DNA of 64,000 nt from Elymus sibiricus (Eukaryota > Streptophyta > Magnoliopsida > Poales > Poaceae), in contig CM077676.1 in assembly GCA_039707655.1 (NCBI GenBank), forward strand, positions 191,638,936-191,702,935. Reading direction: 5' to 3'. Positions 1 to 9,267 of this stretch are shown piece by piece. Every line of letters starts with the position of its first letter. Positions within the stretch are counted from its first letter, which is position 1. Under the pieces are notes generated by a model, which saw nothing but the letters and a program-made list of their open reading frames with translations, was not told the DNA's origin and did not search any database. The translations under genes and the position numbers were made by a program.

Positions 1-484
1 ACAGGCACTTTGCCGTCTGCCAGCAGACGGCAAAGAGCTTTGCCGTCCGCCAGCAGACGGCAAAGCTGCCACATGGCAGCTACATGTGCAACCTGGGGGC
101 ACCTGGGCTGGCCTATTTGGGCACTTTGCCGTCTGCCAGCTGACGCCTGATGTCAGCTGACGTCAGCTGGCAGACGGCAAAGAACATTGCGCCTTTGCCG
201 TCTGCTGGCGGACGGCAAAGTACGCCGTTAGCCACCTAACGGGCTTAAACCTATCCCTCTGCCGTCCAAGGCCTTTGCCGTCTGCTTTCTTAGTATGGCT
301 GACGGCAAACTTCTTTGCCGTCCGCTTTATTTAAGCAGACGGCAAAGCAGCCCTTTGCCGTAGTTCATTCAGCCGGACGTGGGGCCGTCTGCTGGCTGAC
401 GGCAAAGGGCTTTGCCGTCCGCCAGACATTCCTTTGCCGTCTGCCATGGCAGACGGCAAACTGCCTGATTCCTGACGGCAAAGG
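1..484. mobile_element. TTTGCCGTC-type subterminal repeats of a DNA transposon (probably CACTA), partial
   Basis: The segment is built of many direct and inverted copies of CTTTGCCGTCTGC and its complement GCAGACGGCAAAG, often as near-perfect palindromes with a 3-nt centre (for example around 9-35 and 35-65). A larger inverted arrangement lies around 122-182. There is no coding sequence. Arrays like this are known from the subterminal regions of grass CACTA elements, where they are thought to bind transposase. The right edge at about 485 cuts integrase codon 423 of the neighbouring gypsy element, so this DNA inserted there or was joined by a rearrangement. I do not see a canonical CACTA terminus at that edge, so the class is a probable rather than a firm call. 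The left part lies outside the window. Confidence 0.55.
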
Positions 485-1789
485 GCCCATAGGATTTTTA
501 TAAGCAGTTCTATAGGCCCATAATGCATCGTCAAGTTTCTTAGACCAATTCTTTCTAGATCTATTGACGGTTTTTTGCAAAATTAACTTTATTTCCCTAT
601 TGCTCAATTCTACTTGACCACTAGTTTGAGGGTGATAGGGAGATGCAATTCTATGGTTGACATCATATTTAGCAAGCAATTTACGGAATGCACCATGAAT
701 AAAATGTGAACCACCATCAGTCATTAAATATCTAGGGACTCCAAACCTCGGGAAAATAACTTCTTTAAGCATTTTAATAGAAGTGTTATGATCAACACTA
801 CTAGTTGGAATAGCTTCTACCCACTTAGTAACGTAATCAACAGCAACTAAAATATGAGTATACCCGTTGGATTTAGAAAAAGGTCCCATATAATCAAAAC
901 CCCAAACATCAAATGGTTCAATAACAAGCGAATAATTCATAGGCATTTCCTGACGTCTACCAACATTACCAATTCTTTGACATTCATCACAAGATAGAAC
1001 AAACTTACGAGCATCCTTGAAAAGAGTAGGCCAATAAAAACCAGATTGTAATACCTTGTGTGCAGTTCTGTCTCCCGCATGGTGTCCTCCGTAAGCCTCG
1101 GAATGACACTTCCGTAGGATTTGTTCCTGCTCATGCTCAGGTATACAACGTCTAGTAATACCATCTACTCCTTCTTTATAAAGATGTGGGTCATCCCAGA
1201 AGTAATGTCTTAAATCAAAGAAGAACTTTTTCTTTTGTTGGTATGTGAAACTAGGTGGTATATAATTAGGAACAATGTAATTAGCATAGTCTACATACCA
1301 TGGAGTACTACGAGAAGCATTTATGACAGCTAATTGTTCATCAGGAAAATCATCATTAATAGGTAGTGGGTCATCAAGAACATTTTCCATTCTAGACAAA
1401 TTATCTGCTACAGGATTCTCAGCTCCCTTTCTATCAGTAATATGCAAGTCAAATTCTTGTAGCAATAAAACCCACCTAATGAGTCTAGGCTTAGCATCTT
1501 TCTTTTCCATAAGATATTTGATAGCAGCATGATTGGTGTGAACAGTTACTTTAGAATCGACTATGTAAGATCTGAATTTATCACAAGCAAACACAACTGC
1601 TAGAAATTCTTTTTCAGTAGTGGCGTAATTTCTTTGGGCACTGTCTAGAGTTTTACTAGCATAATGGATAACATTTAATTTCTTATCAACTCTTTGTCCT
1701 AGAACAGCACCAACAGCATAATCACTAGCATCACACATAATTTCAAAAGGCAAGTTACAGTCAGGTGGTTGAACAATAGGTGCAGTGGT
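485..1789 (-). pseudogene. Retrotransposon RNase H and integrase, truncated
   Basis: The open frame runs from the stop at 1790-1792 down to the transposon junction. Numbered from the Met at 1753, residues 6-125 are RNase H: the [15 protein letters not shown] strand, the [14 protein letters not shown] helix, and the THNxxAIKYL-like and DNLSR segments. The integrase zinc finger is H217, H224, C255, C258. The integrase core carries D287 (GFDYMG), D346 (MTDGGSHF) and E382 (VELSNRE), which gives the D-D-35-E spacing of retroviral-type integrases. Element sequence stops after codon 423 (about position 485); the rest of the open frame to 365 is translated TTTGCCGTC repeat. The same frame continues upstream of 1753 to an in-frame TAA at 1790-1792, so this is the 3' part of a single pol polyprotein. 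It would process and insert element cDNA in the nucleus, but it cannot be functional here. Confidence 0.9.
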
Positions 1790-3153
1790 TTAGGCTTTCT
1801 TAAGTGTTTCAAAAGCTTCTAGACAATCATCATCAAAAACAAATGGAACATCTTTTTGCAAAAGATTGGTAAGAGGCCTAGAAATTTTAGAAAAGTCTTT
1901 AATGAATCTCCTATAGAAACCAGCATGACCAAGGAAACTCCTTATACCTTTAATATCTTTAGGACATGGCATTTTCTCAATAGCATCAACCTTAGCTTTA
2001 TCAACTTCAATACCTCTTTCAGAAATTTTATGCCCCAAGACAATGCCTTCATTCACCATAAAGTGGCACTTCTCCCAATTCAAGACAAGATTAGTTTCTT
2101 CACATCTCTGCAAAACTCGATCAAGGTTGCTTAAGCAATCATCAAAAGAAGTTCCGTAAACGGAGAAATCATCCATGAAAACCTCAACAATCTTTTCACA
2201 AAAGTCAGAGAATATAGCAGTCATACATGTTTGAAAGGTAGCAGGTGCATTACATAAACCAAAAGGCATACGTCTATAAGCATAAGTTCCAAAAGGACAA
2301 GTGAAGGTTGTTTTTTCTTGATCGGGTTGTGATACGGGTATTTGAGAAAACCAGAATAACCATCCAAAAAACAAAAGTGTGTATGCTTAGACAATCTTTC
2401 TAACATTTGATCAATAAAAGGTAAGGGGTAATGATCTTTTCTAGTAGCTTTGTTTAATTTTTTAAAATCAATTATCATCCTATAACCAGTTACAATTCTT
2501 TGTGGAATGAGTTCATTTTTATCATTTGGAACAACGGTAATACCTCCTTTCTTAGGGACACAATGAACAGGGCTTACCCATCTACTATCAGCTATGGGAT
2601 AGATTATACCTGCTTCCAGGAGCTTTAATATTTCAGTTCTTCCCACCTCTTTCATCTTAGGATTTAATCGTCGTTGGTGATCGACAACTGGTTTAGCATC
2701 AGGCTCCATATTGATTTTGTGCTGACATAGAGTGGGACTAATGCCCTTAAGATCATCGAGAGTATATCCAATAGTAGCTCGGTGCTTCCTTAGAGTTTTT
2801 AGTAATCTCTTTTCTTCATGAGCTGAAAGGTTAGCACTAATAATAACAGGATATATCTTCTTTTCATCAAGGTAGGCATATTTCAATGTATCGGGCAATT
2901 GCTTCAATTCAAAAATAGGATCACCTTTAGGTGGAGGAGGGCCTCCAAGAGTTTCAATAGGCAAATTATGTTTAAGGATAGGTGGTTGATCAAAGAGCAT
3001 CTTATCTATTTCATTTCTTTCATTCATATGCATATCGTTTTCATGGTCTAGCAAATATTGTTCTAACGGATCAGTTGGAGGTACGGCAATAGAAGCAAGA
3101 CCAATAATTTCATCTTTACTAGGTAATTCTTTATCATGAGGTTGTCTACGAAA
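1790..3153 (-). pseudogene. Retrotransposon reverse transcriptase, frameshifted
   Basis: Two overlapping frames together cover a gypsy reverse transcriptase. The 5' part (3153 to about 2346) has the SRWVSPVHCVPKKGG, YRMIIDFKKLNKATRKDHYP and LDGYSGF motifs. The 3' part (about 2374 to 1790) has TCPFGTYAYRRMPFGLCNAP, the catalytic FMDDFSVYG (about 2155-2182), the thumb-like NWEKCHFMV, and FLGHAGFYRRFI. They are joined by a one-base deletion in a T run at about 2346-2350, directly after the GYSGF motif. The first ORF has no true ATG start: it opens at TTG and continues upstream in frame to the TAG at 3154-3156. This is therefore an internal segment of the polyprotein, followed downstream by a TAA stop at 1790-1792. 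The catalytic Asp pair is intact. Confidence 0.93.
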
Positions 3154-4008
3154 CTAGGAGAAATTGAACTCATGAGATATATCACCAAACTTAACTCGAA
3201 CCTTTTCTTTAACACAATCAATTTCAGCATTAACGGTGTTCAAGAAAGGTCTACCAAATATAATTGGACAGAAATTATCCTCTTGTGAGCCAAGTACTAA
3301 GAAATCAGTAGGGTATTTGATTTTGCCACACAAGACTTCAACATCTCTAACAATCCCAAGTGGTGTAATAGTGTCTCTATTAGCAAGCTTAATAGTAACA
3401 TCAATATTTTCAATCTCAACAGGTGCAATATCATGCATTACTTCTTGATATAGAGAAAATGGAATAGCGCTCACACTAGCACCCATATCACACAAACCAT
3501 GATAGCAATGATCTCCAATCATAATAGAAACAACAGGCATGCCAACTATGGTCTTGTTCTTATCTAACTTATCCTGTTCATTTCTAACAGGTTTAGCAAT
3601 TCTAGCGGCCTCCTCACAAAAGTAAATAACATGCCCATCTATATTATCGACTAAGAGATCTTTAACCATAGCAACATCAGGTTCAACTTTAATTTGTTCA
3701 GAGGGCCTAGGTGTCCTAATATTACTTTTGTTAACCACAGTTGAAGCTTTAGCATGTTCCTTAATCCTAACAGGAAAAGGTGGTTTCTCAATATAAGCAG
3801 TAGGCACAACTGGATCAACATGGTAAACAATTGTTTCTTCTTTGACGCTAATGGGTTCCTCTATCTTTTCTTTAATAGGGGGATGATATTTAAACCACTT
3901 CTCCTTAGGGAGATCAACATGAGTAGCAAATGATTCACAAAAGGAAGCTACTATCTCAGAGTCAAGTCCATATTTAGTGCTAAACTCATGAAAAGCATCG
4001 GTTGCCAT
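3154..4008 (-). pseudogene. Retrotransposon gag C-terminus and aspartic protease
   Basis: An open frame of 284 codons. Its start (MATDAFHEFSTKYGLDSEIV) continues the gag-style sequence and is in the same frame as the gag ORF upstream, separated by a TAA at 4096-4098. The protease active-site Asp is D174 in HGLCDMGASVSAIPFSL (about 3470-3500), with the later ILG-like FGRPFLNT segment expected of a retropepsin fold. The frame ends at a TAG (3154-3156) and then continues openly toward RT, so this is an internal part of one gag-pol polyprotein broken by nonsense mutations. The family role is to cleave the polyprotein in virus-like particles. Confidence 0.85.
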
Positions 4009-4095
4009 AAAAGATTTAACACAATCGAACTTAAGTATTATACCTGACTCATTACCTTTGTCGAGTTCCCAATATTTAGAGTTGCGTTTAATTCT

Positions 4096-4713
4096 TTACA
4101 GAAGATCCCATCTGAATTCAATAATTTTCTTCATAAAGGAGCCAGTCGAAGAAGAATCAAGCGTAGTTTGATTATCATGAGAAAGCCGAGCATAAAAATT
4201 CTGTAAGATAATTTCTTTTGAGAGCTCATGATTGGGGCATGTGTACATCATGTACTTAATCCTCCCCCAAGCTTGAGCGATGCTTTCTCGTTCACGAGGC
4301 CAAAAATTATATATATAATTCCGATCACGATGAACCAAATGCATAGGATAAAATTTCTGATGGAATTCTAGTTTCAATCGATTCCAGTCCCATGTATCAG
4401 TATCATCACATAGCCTATACCACATTAATGCCTTTCCCTCCAAAGATAAAGGGAATACTTTCTTCTTAACTCCATCTCCGGATAAACCTGCAAGCTTAAA
4501 CAATCCACAAATTTCATCCACATAGATCAAGTGCATATCAGGATGTACTGTTCCATTTCCTGCATAAGGATTAGCTAGCAGTTTCTCTATCATACCCAGA
4601 GGAATTTCATAATAAATATTTTCAGTAGGTGCAGTAGGTTGAGGAGCAAGTATTTGTGTTTCCGGTCGAGGTGAAGATACCCCGAACAAACCCCTCAAAG
4701 GATTACTTCCCAT
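4096..4713 (-). pseudogene. Retrotransposon gag (capsid-type) protein, prematurely stopped
   Basis: 205 codons from an ATG at 4713-4711, 78 bp downstream of the PBS, which makes it the natural first start of the element. Motifs typical of the retrotransposon gag domain are IPLGMIEKLLANPYAG, DEICGLFKLAGL, FPLSLEGKALMWYRL, the W..LKLEFHQKFYP segment and ESIAQAWGRIKYMM. The frame reads through IIEFRWDLL to a TAA at 4096-4098 and then continues openly in the same frame into the protease region. The stop is therefore most simply a point mutation in a longer gag-pol frame. The family role is to form the cytoplasmic particle that packages element RNA. Confidence 0.9.
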
Positions 4714-4790
4714 AGCGACAAGTGACAGTAAATTTCAGCACGTAATATAAATGTTTCCTTACCAAATTCCACTCACCAAAAGCGCTTCAC

Positions 4791-4808
4791 TCCCCGGCAA
4801 CGGCGCCA
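4791..4808 (-). other. Primer-binding site, tRNA-Asp type
   Basis: On the minus strand the bases read TGGCGCCGTTGCCGGGGA, the classical complement of a plant tRNA-Asp 3' end used by Athila-type gypsy elements. It lies 11 nt from the inner edge of the LTR (4820). The plus-strand element at 9268 has almost the same spacing (10 nt). Confidence 0.88.
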
Positions 4809-4819
4809 GAAAAGAGTCT

Positions 4820-6338
4820 TGATGACCCACAAGTATAGGGGATCAATCGTAGTCCTTTCGATAAGTAAGAGTGTCGAACCCAACGAGGAGCAGAAGGAAA
4901 TGACAAGCGGTTTTCAGCAAGGTGTTTTCTGCAGGCACTGAAATTATCGGTAACGAGTAGTTTGATAGCAAGATAAATCGTAACAAGTGACTAGTAGAAA
5001 TAGTAACAAAGAGTGCAGCAAGTTGGCCCAATCCTTTTTGTAGCAAAGGACAAGCCGGAACGATCTCTTATAGTAAATAAAGCGTTCTCGAGGACACATG
5101 GGAATTTCGTCAAGTCACTTTCATCATATTTGTTTGATTCGCGTTCGCTACTTTGATAATTTGATATGTGGGTGGACCGGTGCTTGGGTGCTGCCCTTAC
5201 TTGGACAAACCTCCCACTTATGATTACCCCCTCTCGCAAGCATCCGCAACTACGAAAGAAGAATTAAGATAACTCTAACCATAGCATTAAACATATGGAT
5301 CCAAATCAACCCCTTACGGAATAGCGCATAAACTAGGGTTTAAGCTTCTGTCACTCTAGCAACCCATCATCTAATTACTAATCCACAATGCATTCCCTTA
5401 GGCCCAAAGATGGTGAAGTGTCATGTAGTCGACGTTCACATAACACCACTAAGGGAATCAACAACATACATATCATCAAAATATCGAACGAATACCAAAT
5501 TCACATGATTACTTATGACAAGACTTCTCCCATGTCCTCAAGAACAAAAGTAACTACTCACAAAACATAATCATGTCCAAGATCAGAGAGGTATTGAATA
5601 GCATAATAGATCTGAACATATAATCTTCCACCAAATAAACCAACTAGCATCAACTACAAGATGTAATCAACACTACTAGCAACCCACATGTACCAATCTG
5701 AGGTTTTGAGACAAAGATTGAATACAAGAGATGAACTAGGGTTTGAGATGAGATGGTGCTGGTGAAGATGTTGATGAAGATTAGTCCTCCCACGATGAGA
5801 GGATCGCTGGTGATGTCGGTGGTGACGATTTCCCCCTCCCGGAGGGAAGTATCCCCGGCAGAATCTCTCCGCCGGAGAGAAAAAGTGCTCCTGCCCATGT
5901 TCCGCCTCGAGACGGCGGCGCACCGTCCCAAAAGTCTTCTCTCTAATTTTTTAGGTAAAAATGACTTATATACCAGAAAATGGGGGCCAGAGGCTGGCCA
6001 GGGGCCCCACGAGGTACCAGGGCGCGCCTGGAGGGGTGGCGCGCCCTGGTGCCTCGTGGGCACCTGGGTGGCCCCCTCTGGTACTTCTTGATTCCAGTAT
6101 TTTTTATATATTCCAAAATAATTATCCGTGAAATTTTAGCTCATTTGGAGATGTGCAAAATAGATATCTCTAACATAGCTTTTTCAGGTCCAGAATTCCA
6201 GCTGCCGGCATTCTCCCTCCTTGTGTAGATCTTGCATATTAAGAGAGAAAAGGCATTAGAATTGCTCCAAAAAGTGTTATATTGATTTAAAAAACTATAA
6301 ATAACAGTAGCAAAACATGATGCAAAATGGACGTATCA
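4820..6338 (-). repeat. 5' LTR of the gypsy element, 1,519 bp
   Basis: The LTR starts on the minus strand with TGATACGTCCATTTTGCATC (6338) and ends with GTGGGTCATCA (4820), so it is bounded by TG...CA. The inner end is next to the tRNA-Asp PBS. The outer end meets copia gag codon 45 directly. The small ORFs in here (for example 5650-6228) are on both strands and overlap each other, and I regard them as chance frames. No second LTR copy is in the window, so LTR divergence cannot be used to date the insertion. Confidence 0.88.
5965..5974 (-). promoter_or_regulatory. TATA box of the gypsy LTR
   Basis: Minus-strand GGTATATAAG lies in the middle of the LTR, where the U3/R boundary is expected. 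It is the best TATA match in this LTR. Activity is inferred only from position and sequence. Confidence 0.6.
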
Positions 6339-6473
6339 GGGACTCATATCTACAGTTCGCTCTAAATTTGGGTCCATGACCCTAAAGAGATTAAGCATGT
6401 GAATTACACAAACATCGAAATTTGTGCCATCGAAACTAAGAGTGTCAAAGAATCCTAATCCCCTAGTCGACAT
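6339..6473 (-). pseudogene. N-terminal 45 codons of copia gag
   Basis: The ATG is at 6473-6471 on the minus strand, 40 nt beyond the PBS. The 45 codons include GFFDTLSFDGTNFDV (residues 7-21) and LNLFRVMDPNLER (27-39). An FDGTN-x-DVW...M...L pattern is characteristic of copia-type gag proteins; here V-C replaces the usual V-W. The frame is open right up to codon 45 (6339-6341), and the next base (6338) is the LTR end of the gypsy element, which therefore inserted within the gag codons. It is too short to appear among long ORFs. Confidence 0.75.
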
Positions 6474-6512
6474 GTTTACTCTCTAGGCGGTTAAACCGAA
6501 TAATGAGAGACG

Positions 6513-6526
6513 GGGCTCTAATACCA
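6513..6526 (-). other. Primer-binding site, tRNA-Met type
   Basis: The minus strand reads TGGTATTAGAGCCC, which matches the TGGTATCAGAGC core complementary to initiator tRNA-Met with one C-to-T difference. It lies 12 nt beyond the proposed LTR end, slightly more than the usual few bases, so the LTR edge may be off by several bases. Confidence 0.65.
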
Positions 6527-6949
6527 ATTCAAAGATCGTGGATGTCGCCTAGAAGGGGGTGAATAGGCGCTTTAAAATAATTACGATTTAGGCTTGAACA
6601 AATGCGGAATAAAACTAGCGTTTAATTTGTCAAGCACAAAACCTAAATCAACTAGGCTCACATATGTGCACCAACAACTTATGCTAAGCAAGATAAACAA
6701 CTAAGCGATAGCAAGATATATAACATGAAACACTATGGCTATCACAAAGTAAAGTGCATAAGTAATGGGCTCGGGAAAGAGATAACCGAGGCACGCAGAG
6801 ACGACGATGTATCCCGAAGTTCACACCCTTGCGGATGCTAATCTCCGTTCGAAGCGGTGTGGGGGCACAATGCTCCCCAAAATGCCACTAGGGCCACCGT
6901 AATCTCCTCACGCCCTCGCACAATGCAAGATGCCGTGATTGCACTAAGG

Positions 6950-7060
6950 GACCCTTGAGGGCGATCACCGAACCCGTACAATTGGAGACCCTTGGGGGCG
7001 CTCACCGAACCTGTACAATTGGCGACCCTTAGGGGCAGTCACCGAACCCGTACAAATTGC
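6950..7060. repeat. Three tandem 37-bp repeats inside the copia LTR
   Basis: GACCCTT followed by a TCACCGAACC(C/T)GTACAA block begins at 6950, 6987 and 7024, a spacing of exactly 37 bp each time. The copies differ by a few substitutions. Confidence 0.85.
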
Positions 7061-7582
7061 CCGGGGCAATCTCCACAACTTAATTGGAGACCTCGAAGCT
7101 TGCCCAGAGCTTTCACCACAATGATTGAGCTCCGCGACACCACCAACCGTCTAGGGTGCCCAAGCACCCAAGAGGCACAAGCTCTAGGGTGCCCATACAC
7201 CCAAGAATAATAAGCTACTCATCTTTTCACTTCCACGTATCACCATGGAGAACTCAAACCTATGCACCAAATGCAATGGCAAAAGCACACGGAGTGCTCA
7301 AGTCCTTCTCTTCCAAATCCCCCCAGAACAACAAAAGTTGTGGAGGAAGATGAGAGGAAGAACAAAGAAGAGGACACAAGAACTCCACGATCTAGATCCA
7401 AGGGGTTCCCTCAATTAGAGGAGAGATGGATTGGTGGAAATATAGATCTAGATCTCCTCTCTCTTTTCCCTCAAAAAGATGCAAGAATCATGGGAGGAAT
7501 AGAGAGAAAATAAGCTCCAAGAGGTCAACAATGGTGGGGGAAAACTTGCTCAAGAACCGTGGGGCAATGGGGAAGAAGACCC

Positions 7583-7592
7583 CCTTAAATAG
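7583..7592 (-). promoter_or_regulatory. TATA-like box of the copia LTR
   Basis: Minus-strand CTATTTAAGG follows a G-rich stretch near the middle of the LTR. It is a plausible core promoter by position; nothing else supports it. Confidence 0.4.
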
Positions 7593-7630
7593 GCCCCCAC
7601 GAATCTAACCATTATGTACTGCCTGTGCTT

Positions 7631-7835
7631 AAGCGGTACTACCGCTTAAGGGAGCGGTACTGCCTCTAAATATCGAGGGGGCAACAGAAGGCTAAAAACA
7701 AGCGGAACTAGCCGTGGTACAAACCAGTGGAAGTACCGCATAAGCGGTACTACCTCTTAAAGAAGCGGTACTACCTCTAACTATCCACAAGCGGTACTAC
7801 CTCTTAAGGAAGCAGTACTACCTCTAAATTTTCAG
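7631..7835. repeat. Cluster of GCGGTACTACCGC palindromes in the copia LTR
   Basis: AAGCGGTACTACCGCTTAAG and shorter variants (AAGCGGTACTACCTCT) recur five or six times. The core GCGGTA-C/G-TACCGC is self-complementary. The same motif appears at 9092-9270 and 12374-12545 in a different LTR. Confidence 0.8.
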
Positions 7836-9083
7836 CAGCACAACCAGAACAGTCATATATAACTTCAGCAAACGAACTCCGATTTTGACAAATTCAAGCT
7901 TGATAGAAAGCTAACGACAAGAGCTGTCAAAATACGAATGGAAAACTTCAGAAACAAGCAAGAGTAATATGCCAACAATGTAGAAGTGTGAAACCTCCAT
8001 AAGAGAACAACCAACAAAAACTCCAACATCAAAAACATAAAAGAAGATGCAAATGAAATCCGTTTTCGATGAACTTGAGCTTGTCATGAAGATAACCACA
8101 AGCCCAAAATTCACATAGAGAAAATCCAGACAAGAAACAAGAAATATGATGCCAAGGATGCAATGGTTTGAGCTCTCTATGAATGATATGCTCAAGCTAC
8201 TGACTCGAGAGGCCCCTTGATAGTACGACAATCAATCCTATAACCCGGTCTCCCAACTAACACCACGAGACCGGTAAAATAGAAAACCTATCAAGAACAA
8301 ACCTTTGCCTTGCGCATAATCCACTTGAGCTAGATGATGACGATTTTGACCTCCTCAAGTTGGACCACCTTTCTTCTTTGCGCTGGCTCGATGAAGACTA
8401 GTAGATTGTTCCCCCATACTCCACTATGGATGAGCCTCTCTTAGGCACATCTTCACATGTCCATTATCACGAGAATGGACGGCAAGCTTCAAGCATGATC
8501 TCTTCGTGATGCTCCACTTGAACTTGCACACTGCAACCTTGATGAAGATCACCACTTGATGTCATCCTCCATGGGTCATATGAGATCTTCCTTTTGATGC
8601 AAGAACATGGAAACATACCTAACCCCACAAAGAGACCTCACATAGATCATGGGTTAGTACACAAAGCGTAATGGACAATGCTTACCATACCATGAGATCA
8701 CTTGATCCCACTCGGTACATCTTCTACGCTTAGTGTGTTGATCAACTTGAATCCATTCTTTGTACTTAGTCTTGATCAACCTTGAATCTTATCTTATCTC
8801 TTCATAAAGGTGATGTCTTGAAGGTAAGCATGAATGTTCAAACAATCTTCTTCTTCAAGACATGTTTGCAATAGGCTCAACTCTCACATGACGAATCTTT
8901 GGATAACTCCTTGAATACCACTTTGGTCAACACATGAACTCCTTCTTTTAACCTTGAAACTAACATATGGTCTTTAAGCAATGCCTATGGACAAACCTTA
9001 AAAGATTAACTCAAATAAACCATTAGTCCATAGGGATTGTCATCAATTGCCAAAACCAGACATGGGGGCACCATGCTCTTTCA

Positions 9084-9267
9084 AAGCTCCAAAGCGATAG
9101 TACCGCCCTGGGTAGCAGTAGTACCGCTTTAGCGGTACTTCCGCATTCTAGTGCCGCGGACACTACCGCTTGTTTTAGGGCTACAGATGCCTCATGTCTA
9201 TTTATGGTAGTTGGGCGGCAGAAGGGCGGTAGTACTACTTCAGCAGTACTACTGCGCTAGTACTACC
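9084..9267 (+). repeat. Fragment of an LTR-like sequence with GCGGTAGTACCGC motifs
   Basis: 184 bp lie between the copia LTR end and the start of the next LTR. They contain several TAGTACCGC / GCGGTACT elements and share the GGGCGGTAGTA and AGTACCGC words with 12374-12545. I interpret the two as pieces of one LTR, separated by the insertion at 9268. There is no coding potential. Confidence 0.5.

Larger units (their letters stand above)
485..6338 (-). mobile_element. Athila-type Ty3/gypsy LTR retrotransposon, 5' LTR plus gag-pol, 3' end missing
   Basis: Read on the minus strand the order is LTR (6338-4820), tRNA-Asp PBS (4808-4791), gag, aspartic protease, reverse transcriptase, RNase H and integrase. 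Integrase last is the gypsy order. The copy is dead: in-frame stops at 4096-4098 (TAA), 3154-3156 (TAG) and 1790-1792 (TAA), plus a one-base loss near 2346-2350 inside RT, break a reading frame that otherwise continues across all ORFs. The element is cut at about 485 by TTTGCCGTC repeats, so the integrase C-terminus, any env-like region and the 3' LTR are absent. It is itself inserted in the gag of a copia element (junction 6338/6339). The tRNA-Asp PBS and the protein style suggest the Athila lineage (wheat Sabrina/Fatima/WHAM type), which is an inference from memory. Confidence 0.9.
6339..9083 (-). mobile_element. Copia-type LTR retrotransposon, 5' LTR, PBS and gag start only
   Basis: Read on the minus strand there is a long LTR (9083-6539), a tRNA-Met-like PBS, a short leader and the first 45 codons of gag, after which the gypsy element begins. 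The rest of this copia element should lie left of the gypsy insertion, outside the window. The gag start resembles the UBN2-type gag of copia elements. The outer LTR end abuts another LTR-like sequence at 9084. Confidence 0.75.
6539..9083 (-). repeat. 5' LTR of the copia element, 2,545 bp
   Basis: The proposed limits are TGAAAGAGCATGG (9083, minus-strand start) and GGCGACATCCA (6539, minus-strand end), giving TG...CA termini. It encodes no credible protein; the ORFs at 6992-7608 and 7911-8231 overlap one another in several frames and lack recognisable domains. Internal features are three 37-bp tandem copies (6950-7060), a TATA-like box (7583-7592) and a cluster of GCGGTACTACCGC palindromes (about 7631-7835). 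Confidence 0.7.

Noticed and set aside
365..484. C-terminal 40 codons of the 462-codon integrase frame
   Set aside because: This is translated TTTGCCGTC repeat, not integrase; homology stops after codon 423.
5650..6228. Overlapping ORFs on both strands in the gypsy LTR
   Set aside because: They lie in the GC-rich middle of an LTR around the TATA box, overlap in several frames and show no domain.
6992..8231. Small ORFs at 6992-7608 (plus) and 7911-8231 (minus)
   Set aside because: They fall in the copia LTR, are low-complexity in character, overlap one another and show no recognisable domain.
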